Below, piece after piece: positions 57,155-64,000 of a DNA stretch of 64,000 nucleotides (within the stretch, counting starts at the first letter, position 1; every line of letters begins with the position of its first letter). Origin of the DNA: Blastococcus sp. TF02A-35 (GTDB lineage Bacteria > Actinomycetota > Actinomycetes > Mycobacteriales > Geodermatophilaceae); contig NZ_SPQP01000009.1 of NCBI RefSeq assembly GCF_004571075.1, positions 1 to 64,000 of the forward strand. The letters run 5' to 3'. Both the position numbers and the translations under genes were made by a program. The notes beneath the pieces were generated by a model, which was not told where the DNA came from, made no database searches, and saw nothing but the letters and a program-made list of their open reading frames with translations.

Positions 57155-60130
57155 GTGGCCATGCGGCCCCCTGTGCCGGTGCCGACGCTGTCGCGGCGCG
57201 CGAAGCTGGCCATCGGCGCCATCGCCGTGCTGCTCGTGCTGTTCACCGTGGTGGGCAGCCTCACCAACGTGTACGTCGACTTCCTCTGGTTCGAGGAGAC
57301 CGGCTTCACCGAGGTCTTCTGGACCGAGCTGCAGACCCGTGCGCTGCTGTTCGCCGTGGCCGGTGTCGCGACCGGCGGGCTCACCGCCCTGGCCGTCTAC
57401 CTGGCCTACCGCTTCCGGCCTGCGTTCCGGCCCATGTCGCTCGAGCAGCAGAACCTCGAGCGCTACCGGCAGTCGCTCGAGCCGCGCCGCGGCCTGGTCC
57501 TCACCGCCATCGCGGTCGTCCTGGGCCTGTTCGCCGGGTTCACCGCCCAGGCGAGCTGGGAGACCTGGCTGTCGTTCCGCAACAGCACCGACTTCGGCCG
57601 GACCGACCCGCAGTTCGGCGTCGACGTGTCGTTCTTCGTCTTCGACTACCCGTTCTACCGGCTGCTCCTGGGCTTCGGGTTCGCGATCGCCATCCTGTCG
57701 CTGATCGGGTCCCTGCTCACGCACTACGTGTTCGGCGGCCTGCGCCTGCAGACCCCCGGCCAGAAGCTGACCGCGGCCGCGCGGGTGCAGCTGTCGGTCC
57801 TCGTCGGCGTCTTCGTGGCGCTGAAGTCCGCCGCCTACTGGCTGGACCGCTACGGGCTGGTCTACTCCGAGCGGGGCGGGGAGTTCACCGGCGCCAGCTA
57901 CACCGACGTCAACGCCCTGCTGGTCTCCAAGACCATCCTGGTCTGGGTGGCCGGCGTCTGCGCCGTCGCCTTCTTCGCCAACATCGTGGTGCGCAACTTC
58001 CTGCTGCCGGCCATGGCGCTGGTGCTCCTGCTGGTCTCCAGCCTGGTCATCGGCGTGGCCTACCCGGCGATCGTGCAGCAGTTCGTGGTGAAGCCGAGCG
58101 CCAACGAGAAGGAGGCGCCCTACATCGAGCGCGCCATCGCCTCGACCCGTGAGGCCTACGGGCTCGAGGACATCGACTACGTCGACTACGCGCGCGACAC
58201 CGGCGAGCAGGTCGACCCCGAGAAGGCGCTGGCCGAGGTCCGCGCGAACGCCGGGACGATCGAGAACGCCCGCCTGCTGGACCCCAACGTCCTCGAGGGC
58301 ACGTTCACCGCGCGCCAGCAGATCCGCAACGTGTACGGCTTCCCGGAGAAGCTGGACATCGACCGGTACACGCTGCCCGACCCCGAGACCGGTGAGCCCC
58401 GGACCCAGGACTACATCGTCGCCGCGCGCGAGCTGAACAGCGCCGGGCTGTCGGAGAACCAGGCCAGCTGGATCAACCGGCACACCGTCTACACGCACGG
58501 CAACGGGTTCGTGGCCGCGCCGGCCAACGAGATCATCGCCGCGCGCGAGGGTGGTGTCCCCGACTTCACCACCCGGGACCTGCCGACCCGGGGCAACATC
58601 CAGGTCGACCAGGGCCGCATCTACTACGGCGAGCTGATCCAGGACCAGGGCCAGGACGTCTACTCCGTCGTCGGCGCCCCGGAGGGCAGCGAGCCCCGCG
58701 AGTTCGACCGTCCCGAGGACGGGTCCGACGAGGGCCAGATCAACAACACCTACGACGGCGAGGGTGGCGTCGCGGTCGGCAGCTTCTTCCGCCAGCTGAC
58801 CTTCGCCATCTACTACCGGGAGCGGAACTTCATCCTCTCCAGCGCGGTGAACGACGCGTCGAAGGTGCTCTACGTCCGCGACCCGCGGGACCGCGTGGAG
58901 AAGGCGGCGCCCTTCCTGGAGGTCGACGGCGACCCGTACCCGGCGGTCATCGACGGCCGGGTGACCTGGATCCTCGACGGCTACACGACGTCGGACTCCT
59001 ACCCCTACGCCGAGCAGCGCCAGCTCGGCGAGGTGGCGGCGGACGCCCTGACCGGCACGGGCACGACGGCGCTGCCGGACGAGACCTTCAACTACATCCG
59101 CAACTCGGTGAAGGCCACCGTCGACGCCTACGACGGCACGGTCACGCTCTACGCCTGGGACACCCAGGACCCGGTGCTGCAGACCTTCATGAAGGCCTTC
59201 CCCGGTGTCGTGGAGCCGCGCGGCGAGATGTCCGAGGAGCTGGTCAGCCACGTCCGGTACCCCGAGGACCTGTTCAAGGTGCAGCGGGACATCCTGACCC
59301 GGTACCACGTGGACAACCCGCAGGACTTCTACAACAGCAACGACCGCTGGCAGGTGCCCGACGACCCGACCCGGGGTGGCCAGGCCGACGCGCAGCCGCC
59401 GTACTACATCCTGGCCCAGCGGCCGGGCGAGACCGAGGCGACGTTCCAGCTGACGAGCGCGCTCAACGCGTTCAACCGGCAGAACCTCTCGGCGTTCGTG
59501 TCCGCGTCCAGCGACCCGGAGAACTACGGCAAGCTGCAGGTGCTCCGGCTGCCGGGCAACACGCCCTTCAAGGGGCCGCAGCAGGTGCAGCAGTCGTTCA
59601 ACACCGACGACGACGTCGCGCGCGACCTGAACCTGTTCCGGAGCGCGGACTCCAAGCCGGTGTTCGGCAACCTGCTGACGCTGCCCGTCGGCACCAACGG
59701 CCTGCTCTACGTGGAGCCGCTGTACGTCGAGGGCACCGGGGAGAACTCCTTCCCGCTGCTGCGGAAGGTGCTGGTCAACTACGGCGACCGGGTCGGCTAC
59801 GCCGACACGCTCGACGAGGCGCTCGACCAGGTGTTCGGCCCCGGCGGCGGCGACTCCGCGACCGACAGCGAGGACTCGCCGGACACCCCGGCGCCCCCGC
59901 CCGCGCAGCCCACCGACCCGGCGACGCCGACCACGCCGCCCGCCGACGGCGGTGGCGACGCCCCGGCGCCGGACCTCGACGCCGCGGTGGCCGACATGAA
60001 CGCCGCGCTCGGCCGGCTGGCCGACGCCCAGCGCTCCGGTGACTTCGCCGCGCAGGGCCAGGCGCTGGCGGACCTGCAGCGGGCGGTGGAGGCCTACCAG
60101 AGCGCGCAGCAGGCGGGCGGCGGCGGCTGA
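57155..60130 (+). CDS. UPF0182-family large membrane protein
   Basis: The 991-residue protein has about seven N-terminal membrane helices (residues about 15-320) with YVDFLWFEETGFTEVFWTE and DYPFYRLLLGFGF, then a large extracytoplasmic domain (EADIDYVDYARDT-like, FIYYRERNFILS-like, YVEPLYVEGTGENSFPLLRK). It ends with an acidic Pro-rich linker and a short helical tail that repeats alanine and glutamine. UPF0182 proteins are conserved in actinobacteria and some cyanobacteria; no role is known. It corresponds to Rv3193c. The GTG at 57155 follows AAGGAGA. Confidence 0.93.
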   Translation: MAMRPPVPVPTLSRRAKLAIGAIAVLLVLFTVVGSLTNVYVDFLWFEETGFTEVFWTELQTRALLFAVAGVATGGLTALAVYLAYRFRPAFRPMSLEQQNLERYRQSLEPRRGLVLTAIAVVLGLFAGFTAQASWETWLSFRNSTDFGRTDPQFGVDVSFFVFDYPFYRLLLGFGFAIAILSLIGSLLTHYVFGGLRLQTPGQKLTAAARVQLSVLVGVFVALKSAAYWLDRYGLVYSERGGEFTGASYTDVNALLVSKTILVWVAGVCAVAFFANIVVRNFLLPAMALVLLLVSSLVIGVAYPAIVQQFVVKPSANEKEAPYIERAIASTREAYGLEDIDYVDYARDTGEQVDPEKALAEVRANAGTIENARLLDPNVLEGTFTARQQIRNVYGFPEKLDIDRYTLPDPETGEPRTQDYIVAARELNSAGLSENQASWINRHTVYTHGNGFVAAPANEIIAAREGGVPDFTTRDLPTRGNIQVDQGRIYYGELIQDQGQDVYSVVGAPEGSEPREFDRPEDGSDEGQINNTYDGEGGVAVGSFFRQLTFAIYYRERNFILSSAVNDASKVLYVRDPRDRVEKAAPFLEVDGDPYPAVIDGRVTWILDGYTTSDSYPYAEQRQLGEVAADALTGTGTTALPDETFNYIRNSVKATVDAYDGTVTLYAWDTQDPVLQTFMKAFPGVVEPRGEMSEELVSHVRYPEDLFKVQRDILTRYHVDNPQDFYNSNDRWQVPDDPTRGGQADAQPPYYILAQRPGETEATFQLTSALNAFNRQNLSAFVSASSDPENYGKLQVLRLPGNTPFKGPQQVQQSFNTDDDVARDLNLFRSADSKPVFGNLLTLPVGTNGLLYVEPLYVEGTGENSFPLLRKVLVNYGDRVGYADTLDEALDQVFGPGGGDSATDSEDSPDTPAPPPAQPTDPATPTTPPADGGGDAPAPDLDAAVADMNAALGRLADAQRSGDFAAQGQALADLQRAVEAYQSAQQAGGGG

Positions 60131-60188
60131 CCCGTGGCCGGGACCGGTGGCTTCCCCCTCGGGGGAGCCCACCGGTCCCGGCGCCTGG

Positions 60189-60194
60189 TAGGCT
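60189..60194 (+). promoter_or_regulatory. -10 box of the first initiator tRNA gene (TAGGCT)
   Basis: TAGGCT lies 11 bases before the tRNA 5' end, the same spacing as at the second copy. Confidence 0.55.
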
Positions 60195-60196
60195 GT

Positions 60197-60300
60197 TCCT
60201 ACCGACGCGGGGTGGAGCAGCTCGGTAGCTCGCTGGGCTCATAACCCAGAGGTCGCAGGTTCGAATCCTGTCCCCGCTACCACCACGAAGGCCCGGTCCC
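60197..60300 (+). repeat. 104-base identical repeat containing initiator tRNA, copy 1
   Basis: The block from nine bases before the tRNA to the left arm of its terminator is identical to 61123-61226. Confidence 0.85.
60206..60282 (+). tRNA. Initiator tRNA-fMet (CAT anticodon), copy 1
   Basis: The 77-base gene folds into a cloverleaf: acceptor CGCGGGG with CCCCGCT, an anticodon loop CTCATAA, T-loop TTCGAAT, and an encoded CCA end. Initiator features are the non-pairing C1-U72 end and three G-C pairs (GGG/CCC) next to the anticodon loop. It carries formylmethionine to the start codon. Confidence 0.95.
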
Positions 60301-60320
60301 CCAGGGGACCGGGCCTTCGT
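60285..60320 (+). terminator. Terminator of the first initiator tRNA
   Basis: A perfect 16-bp stem (60285-60300 with 60305-60320) and a 4-base loop follows three bases after the tRNA. Confidence 0.75.
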
Positions 60321-60339
60321 CGTCGTCGGGGTGCCGCGC

Positions 60340-60885
60340 TCAGACCGTGCTCAGGCGCTCGTCGTGCTCGTCCCAGGAGTGCTCCGCGGTCCAGCCACGG
60401 GACCACGCGTCGGCCTGGTCGACCGGGGTGCGCCGGTACGGCGTGGGCCGCGGCCGGGCCGGTGCGGCAGGGGTCGACGTCCGGGCCGCCGGAGGGGCCG
60501 CCGGGGCGGGGACGGGCGAGGCGACCGGCCGGGGCGCGGCCGGCGGGGCGAGCACGTGCGCAGGCTTGCCCGGCCGCGCGCTCAGCCCGGTGAAGTGGTT
60601 GTTCGGACGGGTCCGGTCGTCGTCCTCGACGGGTGCCCCCGCGAGGGCCCGGGCCGGGGCGGCCGGGTACGGCTCGCGCCGCGGCGGGTGCGCGGGGTCG
60701 GGCAGGCGGAGCTCGGAGAGGTCCTTCCACGTCGAGTGCCGCAGCCCGTCGACGGTGCACCGCACCCGCGCGGACACCAGGCCGTCGGGGGTGTGCCGCC
60801 AGCCCAGCAGCTCGCCGGAGTACCAGATCCCGCGGTGGTGGATCTCCACCGGCTGCGGGTCACCGACGAATGCGCTCGTCGTCAT
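60340..60885 (-). CDS. Conserved actinobacterial protein of unknown function between two tRNA genes
   Basis: The 181-residue protein has a small beta-barrel-like N-terminus (PVEIHHRGIWYSGELLGWRH, VRCTVDGLRHSTWKDLSELR; about residues 12-62) followed by a long Pro/Ala/Arg-rich disordered stretch and an acidic Trp-containing end (SRGWTAEHSWDEHDERL). The barrel may bind nucleic acid or protein. The ATG at 60885 is preceded by GGGGAC, and TACAGT about 20 bases upstream is a possible -10 box. It is encoded opposite to the flanking tRNA genes. Confidence 0.7.
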   Translation of the reverse strand: MTTSAFVGDPQPVEIHHRGIWYSGELLGWRHTPDGLVSARVRCTVDGLRHSTWKDLSELRLPDPAHPPRREPYPAAPARALAGAPVEDDDRTRPNNHFTGLSARPGKPAHVLAPPAAPRPVASPVPAPAAPPAARTSTPAAPARPRPTPYRRTPVDQADAWSRGWTAEHSWDEHDERLSTV

Positions 60886-61079
60886 GTCCCCCGCCACGAG
60901 CCGGACTGTAGGCGCGGGGGAGAGGCCCGCCGGGAAGGCGCGCACTTCTCCTGAGGCGGGTGTGACGGGGCTGCCCCACGGTCCGCAGGAGCACTCGGCG
61001 GACGGGCCCGGCCCCGTCGGGGCAGGTGGTCGGGGCGTCGCCGTCGGCGCGGCCGGGGGCCGAGGTCGGCCAGGCCCCC

Positions 61080-61103
61080 GGAACGGGGTCCGGAACGGGG
61101 TCC
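61080..61103 (+). repeat. Two tandem copies of a 12-base unit
   Basis: GGAACGGGGTCC occurs at 61080-61091 and 61092-61103, just upstream of the second tRNA promoter where a -35 box would be. Confidence 0.6.
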
Positions 61104-61114
61104 GGCACGAGTGC

Positions 61115-61120
61115 TACAGT
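61115..61120 (+). promoter_or_regulatory. -10 box of the second initiator tRNA gene (TACAGT)
   Basis: TACAGT lies 11 bases before the tRNA 5' end; the box differs from copy 1 but the spacing is the same. Confidence 0.55.
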
Positions 61121-61122
61121 GG

Positions 61123-61226
61123 TCCTACCGACGCGGGGTGGAGCAGCTCGGTAGCTCGCTGGGCTCATAACCCAGAGGTCGCAGGTTCGAATCCTGTCCC
61201 CGCTACCACCACGAAGGCCCGGTCCC
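61123..61226 (+). repeat. 104-base identical repeat containing initiator tRNA, copy 2
   Basis: Identical to 60197-60300; the promoters and the terminator loops outside it differ. Confidence 0.85.
61132..61208 (+). tRNA. Initiator tRNA-fMet (CAT anticodon), copy 2
   Basis: Identical in sequence to copy 1, including encoded CCA. Having its own -10 box and terminator it should be expressed independently, doubling the gene dose for translation initiation. Confidence 0.95.
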
Positions 61227-61246
61227 GGCAGGGACCGGGCCTTCGT
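61211..61246 (+). terminator. Terminator of the second initiator tRNA
   Basis: The same perfect 16-bp stem (61211-61226 with 61231-61246) with a different 4-base loop. Confidence 0.75.
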
Positions 61247-61309
61247 CGTCCCACCCCGTTCCGTCGCGTGCACTCTGCAACCTTCTTGGGGCGGATGTGG
61301 CGTTGTGTG

Positions 61310-61339
61310 TTGTGCGTCACCCGGGTCGGCTTCTAGCGT
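61310..61339 (+). promoter_or_regulatory. Probable promoter of the P450 operon
   Basis: TTGTGC (61310-61315) and TAGCGT (61334-61339) are 18 bases apart; the leader of about 25 bases contains GGGGAG before the GTG at 61371. Confidence 0.45.
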
Positions 61340-61370
61340 GCGGGCACGTCCGATCGCAGGGGAGTGACAG

Positions 61371-62687
61371 GTGTCCGTCGACGCAGCACCCACGCAGGGA
61401 ACCGTTCCGCCGCCGCGACGCGCCGGGGCGGAGGACCTCGGGATCGATCTCTCCGACCGCGACTTCTGGCTGAGCCCGCCGGCCGAGCGGCACGCGGTGT
61501 TCGACCGGCTGCGGCAGGAGCGCCCGCTCGCGTTCTTCGCCGAGCCGGAGATCCCCAACATGCAGAGCGGCCCGGGCTACCACGCGGTCACCCGGTACGC
61601 GGACCTGGAGGCGATCAGCTCGCAGCCGACGGTGTTCTGCTCGGGCAACGGCGCCGTGTCCATCCAGGACATCCCGGCCGACCTCAACGAGTTCTACGGC
61701 TCGCTGATCAGCATGGACGACCCGCGGCACGCGCGGATCCGGCGCATCGTCTCCAAGACCTTCACGCCGCGGATGCTGGAGCGGGTCGTCGGCTCGGTGG
61801 AGCTCGTGGTCGACGACGTCCTGGCCGAGGCGAGGCGCAAGGCGGCCGGCGGCGACGGCACCATCGACGTCGTCGCCGACATCGCCGCCCCGATCCCGCT
61901 GCGGGTCATCTGCGACATGATGGGCATCCCCGCCGAGGACCGGGCGATGGTGCTGGCCAAGTCCAACGTGATCCTCTCCGGCGGCGACCCCGAGCTGGTC
62001 GAGGACCAGGACGACCCGCTCACCGGTCTGCTCATGGCCGGCATCGAGCTCGCCGGCCTCATGGAGCGGCTGGCCGCCGAGCGCGTCGTCGAGCCGAAGG
62101 ACGACCTCACCACGGCGCTGGTCACGACCGAGGTGGACGGCGAGAAGCTCAGCCACCAGGAGATCGCGTCGTTCTTCATCCTGCTGCTGGTCGCCGGCAA
62201 CGAGACCACCCGCAACGCCATCTCGCAGGGGCTGCTCGCCCTGCAGGAGCACCCGGAGCAGCGCGCCCGGTGGGTCGCCGAGCCGGAGCTGACCCGCACC
62301 GCGGTCGAGGAGATCGTGCGCTGGACCAGCCCGATCACCTGGATGCGGCGGACCGCGACGCAGGACACCGAGCTCAACGGCTACCCGGTCCAGGCCGGCG
62401 ACAAGTTCCTGCTCTTCTACGCCGCGGCCAACCGGGACCCGGAGGTGTTCGCCGAGCCGCACCGGTTCGACCTGGCGCGGGACCCCAACCCGCACGTCGG
62501 GTTCGGGTCGAAGGGCCCGCACTTCTGCCTCGGGGCGCACCTGGCCCGGCGGGAGCTGGCGGTCACCTTCCGCAAGGTGTTCGAGCAGCTGCCGGACCTG
62601 GAGATCACCGGCCCGCCGGCCAGGCTGCGGTCCTCCTTCGTCAACGGCCTCAAGCGGCTGCCCGCCCGGCTCGGGGGCGCCGCATGA
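61371..62687 (+). CDS. Cytochrome P450 (CYP124/125/142-like group)
   Basis: The 438-residue P450 has the oxygen-activating I-helix AGNETT (275-280), the EEIVRW K-helix, and the heme loop FGSKGPHFCLGAHLARRE with C386. The MDDPRHARIRRIVSKTFTPR segment and FGS.GPHFCLGA fit the actinobacterial P450s that oxidise steroid or methyl-branched lipid tails (CYP124/125/142 type). No substrate can be named with confidence. Its stop overlaps the ferredoxin start (ATGA). A ferredoxin reductase is not nearby. Confidence 0.92.
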   Translation: MSVDAAPTQGTVPPPRRAGAEDLGIDLSDRDFWLSPPAERHAVFDRLRQERPLAFFAEPEIPNMQSGPGYHAVTRYADLEAISSQPTVFCSGNGAVSIQDIPADLNEFYGSLISMDDPRHARIRRIVSKTFTPRMLERVVGSVELVVDDVLAEARRKAAGGDGTIDVVADIAAPIPLRVICDMMGIPAEDRAMVLAKSNVILSGGDPELVEDQDDPLTGLLMAGIELAGLMERLAAERVVEPKDDLTTALVTTEVDGEKLSHQEIASFFILLLVAGNETTRNAISQGLLALQEHPEQRARWVAEPELTRTAVEEIVRWTSPITWMRRTATQDTELNGYPVQAGDKFLLFYAAANRDPEVFAEPHRFDLARDPNPHVGFGSKGPHFCLGAHLARRELAVTFRKVFEQLPDLEITGPPARLRSSFVNGLKRLPARLGGAA

Positions 62688-62902
62688 CCCGGATCGCCCT
62701 GGACGGGGAGCGGTGCGTGGGGTCCGGTGCCTGCGAGTCGCTGGCGCCGGACTTCTTCGAGGTCGGTGACGACGGCATGGTGGCCGTCCTGCGCGCCGAG
62801 CCCGGGCCCGGCGAGGAGCGGGACGTGGCGGCGGCGGTGCAGCAGTGCCCGACGCGGGCGCTGGCGCTGGTGGAGGAACAGCCGGCGGGTGCCGCCGGTT
62901 GA
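62684..62902 (+). CDS. 3Fe-4S ferredoxin
   Basis: The 72-residue protein has the P450-ferredoxin cysteine pattern: C11 and C17 (CVGSGAC) and the third in QQCPTRAL. Three cysteines fit one [3Fe-4S] cluster. It hands electrons to the coupled P450. ATG 62684 overlaps the P450 stop. The tail is Pro/Ala-rich, and its stop overlaps a TTG that could start the next gene. Confidence 0.92.
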   Translation: MTRIALDGERCVGSGACESLAPDFFEVGDDGMVAVLRAEPGPGEERDVAAAVQQCPTRALALVEEQPAGAAG

Positions 62903-62910
62903 GCACGCAC

Positions 62911-63198
62911 ATGGAGCCCACCGTCATCGACGTCCCCGAGTCCGACCGGTTCGAGATCCGCGACGGTGATCGCGTCCTGGGCCTGGCCGCCTACCAGCGC
63001 AGCGGCGACACCCTCGTCTTCACCCACACCGAGGTCGACCCCGACGCCGGCCAGTCGGGCCTGGGCAGCACCCTGGTGCGGGCCGCGCTCGACGAGGTGC
63101 GGGCCAAGGGCGGGCACGTCGTGCCCCGCTGCTCGTTCGTCGCCGGCTGGATCGAGCGCCACCCGGAGTACGCCGACCTGGTCGCCGACCGCAGCTGA
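62911..63198 (+). CDS. GNAT-family acetyltransferase (YjdJ-type)
   Basis: The 95-residue protein is the compact YjdJ type: FEIRDGDRVLGLAAYQRSGD, VFTHTEVDPDAGQSGLGSTL (acetyl-CoA loop), and a VVPRCSFVAGWIERHPEYADL end. Substrate unknown. ATG 62911 is used; TTG 62899 overlaps the ferredoxin stop. It may be co-transcribed with the P450 genes, though a shared task is not evident. A strong hairpin follows. Confidence 0.85.
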   Translation: MEPTVIDVPESDRFEIRDGDRVLGLAAYQRSGDTLVFTHTEVDPDAGQSGLGSTLVRAALDEVRAKGGHVVPRCSFVAGWIERHPEYADLVADRS

Positions 63199-63209
63199 TC
63201 CGACCACCG

Positions 63210-63245
63210 CCGAGGGCGGGACGGCCCAGGCCGTCCCGCCCTCGG
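63210..63245. terminator. Bidirectional hairpin terminator
   Basis: A perfect 17-bp stem (63210-63226 with 63229-63245) lies between the convergent GNAT and VOC genes. Confidence 0.75.
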
Positions 63246-63250
63246 TCGTC

Positions 63251-63760
63251 TCAGAGGACCTGGTGGCCGTACATCTCGCCGAGCGGGTCGGCGATGAGCT
63301 CGATGCGGGCGCCGTCGGGGTCGCGGAAGTAGACCGAGACGCCGCTGTGCACCTCGTGCTCGACGCCGGCCTCCGTGAGCCGCTCGACCAGCTTCTCCCA
63401 GCGCTCGGGGTCGACGCTGATGGCCATGTGGTGCAGCCCGCCGAGCACCTCGGCGTAGGGGCCGACGTCCAGGCCGGGGAAGTCGAAGAACGCCAGCAGG
63501 TTGCCGTTGCCGATGTCGAAGAAGAAGTGCGACGAGCCGGGGTAGTCGCGGTTCTCGATCAGCTCGGTGAGCGGGAAGCCGAGCACGTCCTGGTAGAAGC
63601 GCACGGTCCGCTCCACGTCGCTGCTGATCAGCGCCGTGTGGTGGAGGCCGCGCGCGGTCGAGGCGGGGCGCTCGCCGGCCGGGCGCAGGTGCGCCTCGCG
63701 GATGCGGGCGCGCGCGGCCTCGAGCGCGTCCAGGTCACGGGTGCTCTCGGTGGTGCTCAC
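63251..63760 (-). CDS. VOC-family (glyoxalase/dioxygenase-fold) protein
   Basis: The 169-residue protein has a helical N-terminus and a VOC fold: GLHHTALISSDVERTVRFYQ with the first metal histidine, GSSHFFFDIGNGNLLAFFDF, GGLHHMAISVDPERWEKLVE with the second, and SVYFRDPDGARIELIA with the glutamate ligand. It may be a dioxygenase, a glyoxalase or an antibiotic-binding protein; the substrate is unknown. The GTG at 63760 has GGAGG upstream. Confidence 0.88.
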   Translation of the reverse strand: MSTTESTRDLDALEAARARIREAHLRPAGERPASTARGLHHTALISSDVERTVRFYQDVLGFPLTELIENRDYPGSSHFFFDIGNGNLLAFFDFPGLDVGPYAEVLGGLHHMAISVDPERWEKLVERLTEAGVEHEVHSGVSVYFRDPDGARIELIADPLGEMYGHQVL

Positions 63761-63832
63761 GCGGGAGGTCCTCCTCGAAGTCGGCGTCTGACCGGCTGAA
63801 CTCCTCGTCGCGCGGAGTCCTTCCCGGATGGC

Positions 63833-64000
63833 TCAGGCGGTGAGCGCCGCGCCGTCCGTGGGCGCGGCGAGGTCCTGCACCAGCCCGTCCAGGGGCAGGT
63901 CGAGCGCGGCGGCCAGGGCGGCGACGGTGAAGAACGCGGGCGTCGGCACGCGCCCGGACTCGATCTTGCGCAGCGCCTCGAGGCTCACGCCCGAGGCGGC
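63833..64000 (-). CDS. XRE-family helix-turn-helix regulator (partial)
   Basis: The last 55 residues of the protein are in the window: ASGVSLEALRKIESGRVPTP is the second and third helix of an XRE DNA-binding domain, followed by FFTVAALAAALDLPLDGLVQ and a short acidic tail. The N-terminus lies to the right of the window. It probably regulates nearby genes, but targets cannot be told. Confidence 0.8.
   Translation of the reverse strand, partial: AASGVSLEALRKIESGRVPTPAFFTVAALAAALDLPLDGLVQDLAAPTDGAALTA

Noticed and set aside
56222-60172. A minus-strand open frame of over 1300 codons opposite the UPF0182 gene
   Set aside because: It is a shadow frame of high-GC coding DNA; UPF0182 is well supported on the other strand.
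60197-61226. Integrated element bounded by tRNA-derived attachment sites
   Set aside because: Both flanking tRNAs are complete with their own promoters and terminators, and the enclosed segment holds one small gene with no integrase.

Overview
The window is chromosomal DNA of a very high-GC actinobacterium. Codon third positions are almost all G or C, starts are often GTG, there is a WhiB7 regulator, a mycoredoxin (mycothiol chemistry), an AdnAB end-resection nuclease, wax ester/triacylglycerol synthesis and UPF0182. Protein style and gene order best fit a non-mycobacterial family such as Geodermatophilaceae; that placement is inference. No insertion sequence, phage or CRISPR array is visible.

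Layout. 1-470: start of a leftward membrane-protein gene and a truncated ComF-like remnant. 509-5.2 kb: ribosome hibernation factor and SecA with two small leftward enzymes between them. 5.3-9.8 kb: Rv3235-like and LysM proteins, a duplicated-barrel protein, an excisionase-type DNA-binding protein, then a CpaB-like/CpaE-like pair. 9.8-20.8 kb: mixed metabolism (WS/DGAT-like acyltransferase, MaoC hydratase, NUDIX, PH-domain membrane protein, PHP phosphoesterase, RecB-like nuclease, LysE/LysG amino-acid export pair, MpaB-type oxygenase with an alpha/beta hydrolase). 19.7-60.1 kb: a long block matching, from memory, the order of M. tuberculosis Rv3212 down to Rv3193c: beta-propeller protein, DEAD-box helicase, MiaE-like protein, DUF3107, TetR, DUF3152, MoeZ, alkyltransferase-like protein, AdnA-AdnB, NudC, mycoredoxin, UvrD2, WhiB7, UbiB-family kinase, ThiF-like protein, DUF5679, zincin, PDZ-Lon protease and UPF0182. 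Insertions into that block include a glycosidase-like propeller, a possible broken gene, an epoxide hydrolase-like cluster, an M20 peptidase and an M16 peptidase pair. 60.2-61.25 kb: two identical initiator tRNA genes, each with its own promoter and terminator, flanking one small gene. 61.3-64 kb: cytochrome P450 with ferredoxin, a GNAT, a VOC protein and an XRE regulator cut by the window end.

How it works together. Much of the syntenic block is stress and genome maintenance: AdnAB resects DNA ends, UvrD2 is a repair helicase, the ATL protein senses alkylated guanine, mycoredoxin handles thiol stress, and WhiB7 controls intrinsic drug tolerance. Co-directional genes often overlap by 4 bp (ATGA or GTGA), which suggests coupled translation. 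Convergent pairs are separated by long perfect hairpins or overlap at their tails. At least fourteen genes carry a TAnnnT box 5-8 bases before the start codon, the pattern of leaderless transcripts.

Most noteworthy: the whiB7 locus, which has an AT-rich element 3 bp upstream of its -35 box, a 99-codon leader ORF, an intrinsic terminator before the regulator, a second RGRP motif in WhiB7, and a small basic protein directly downstream.
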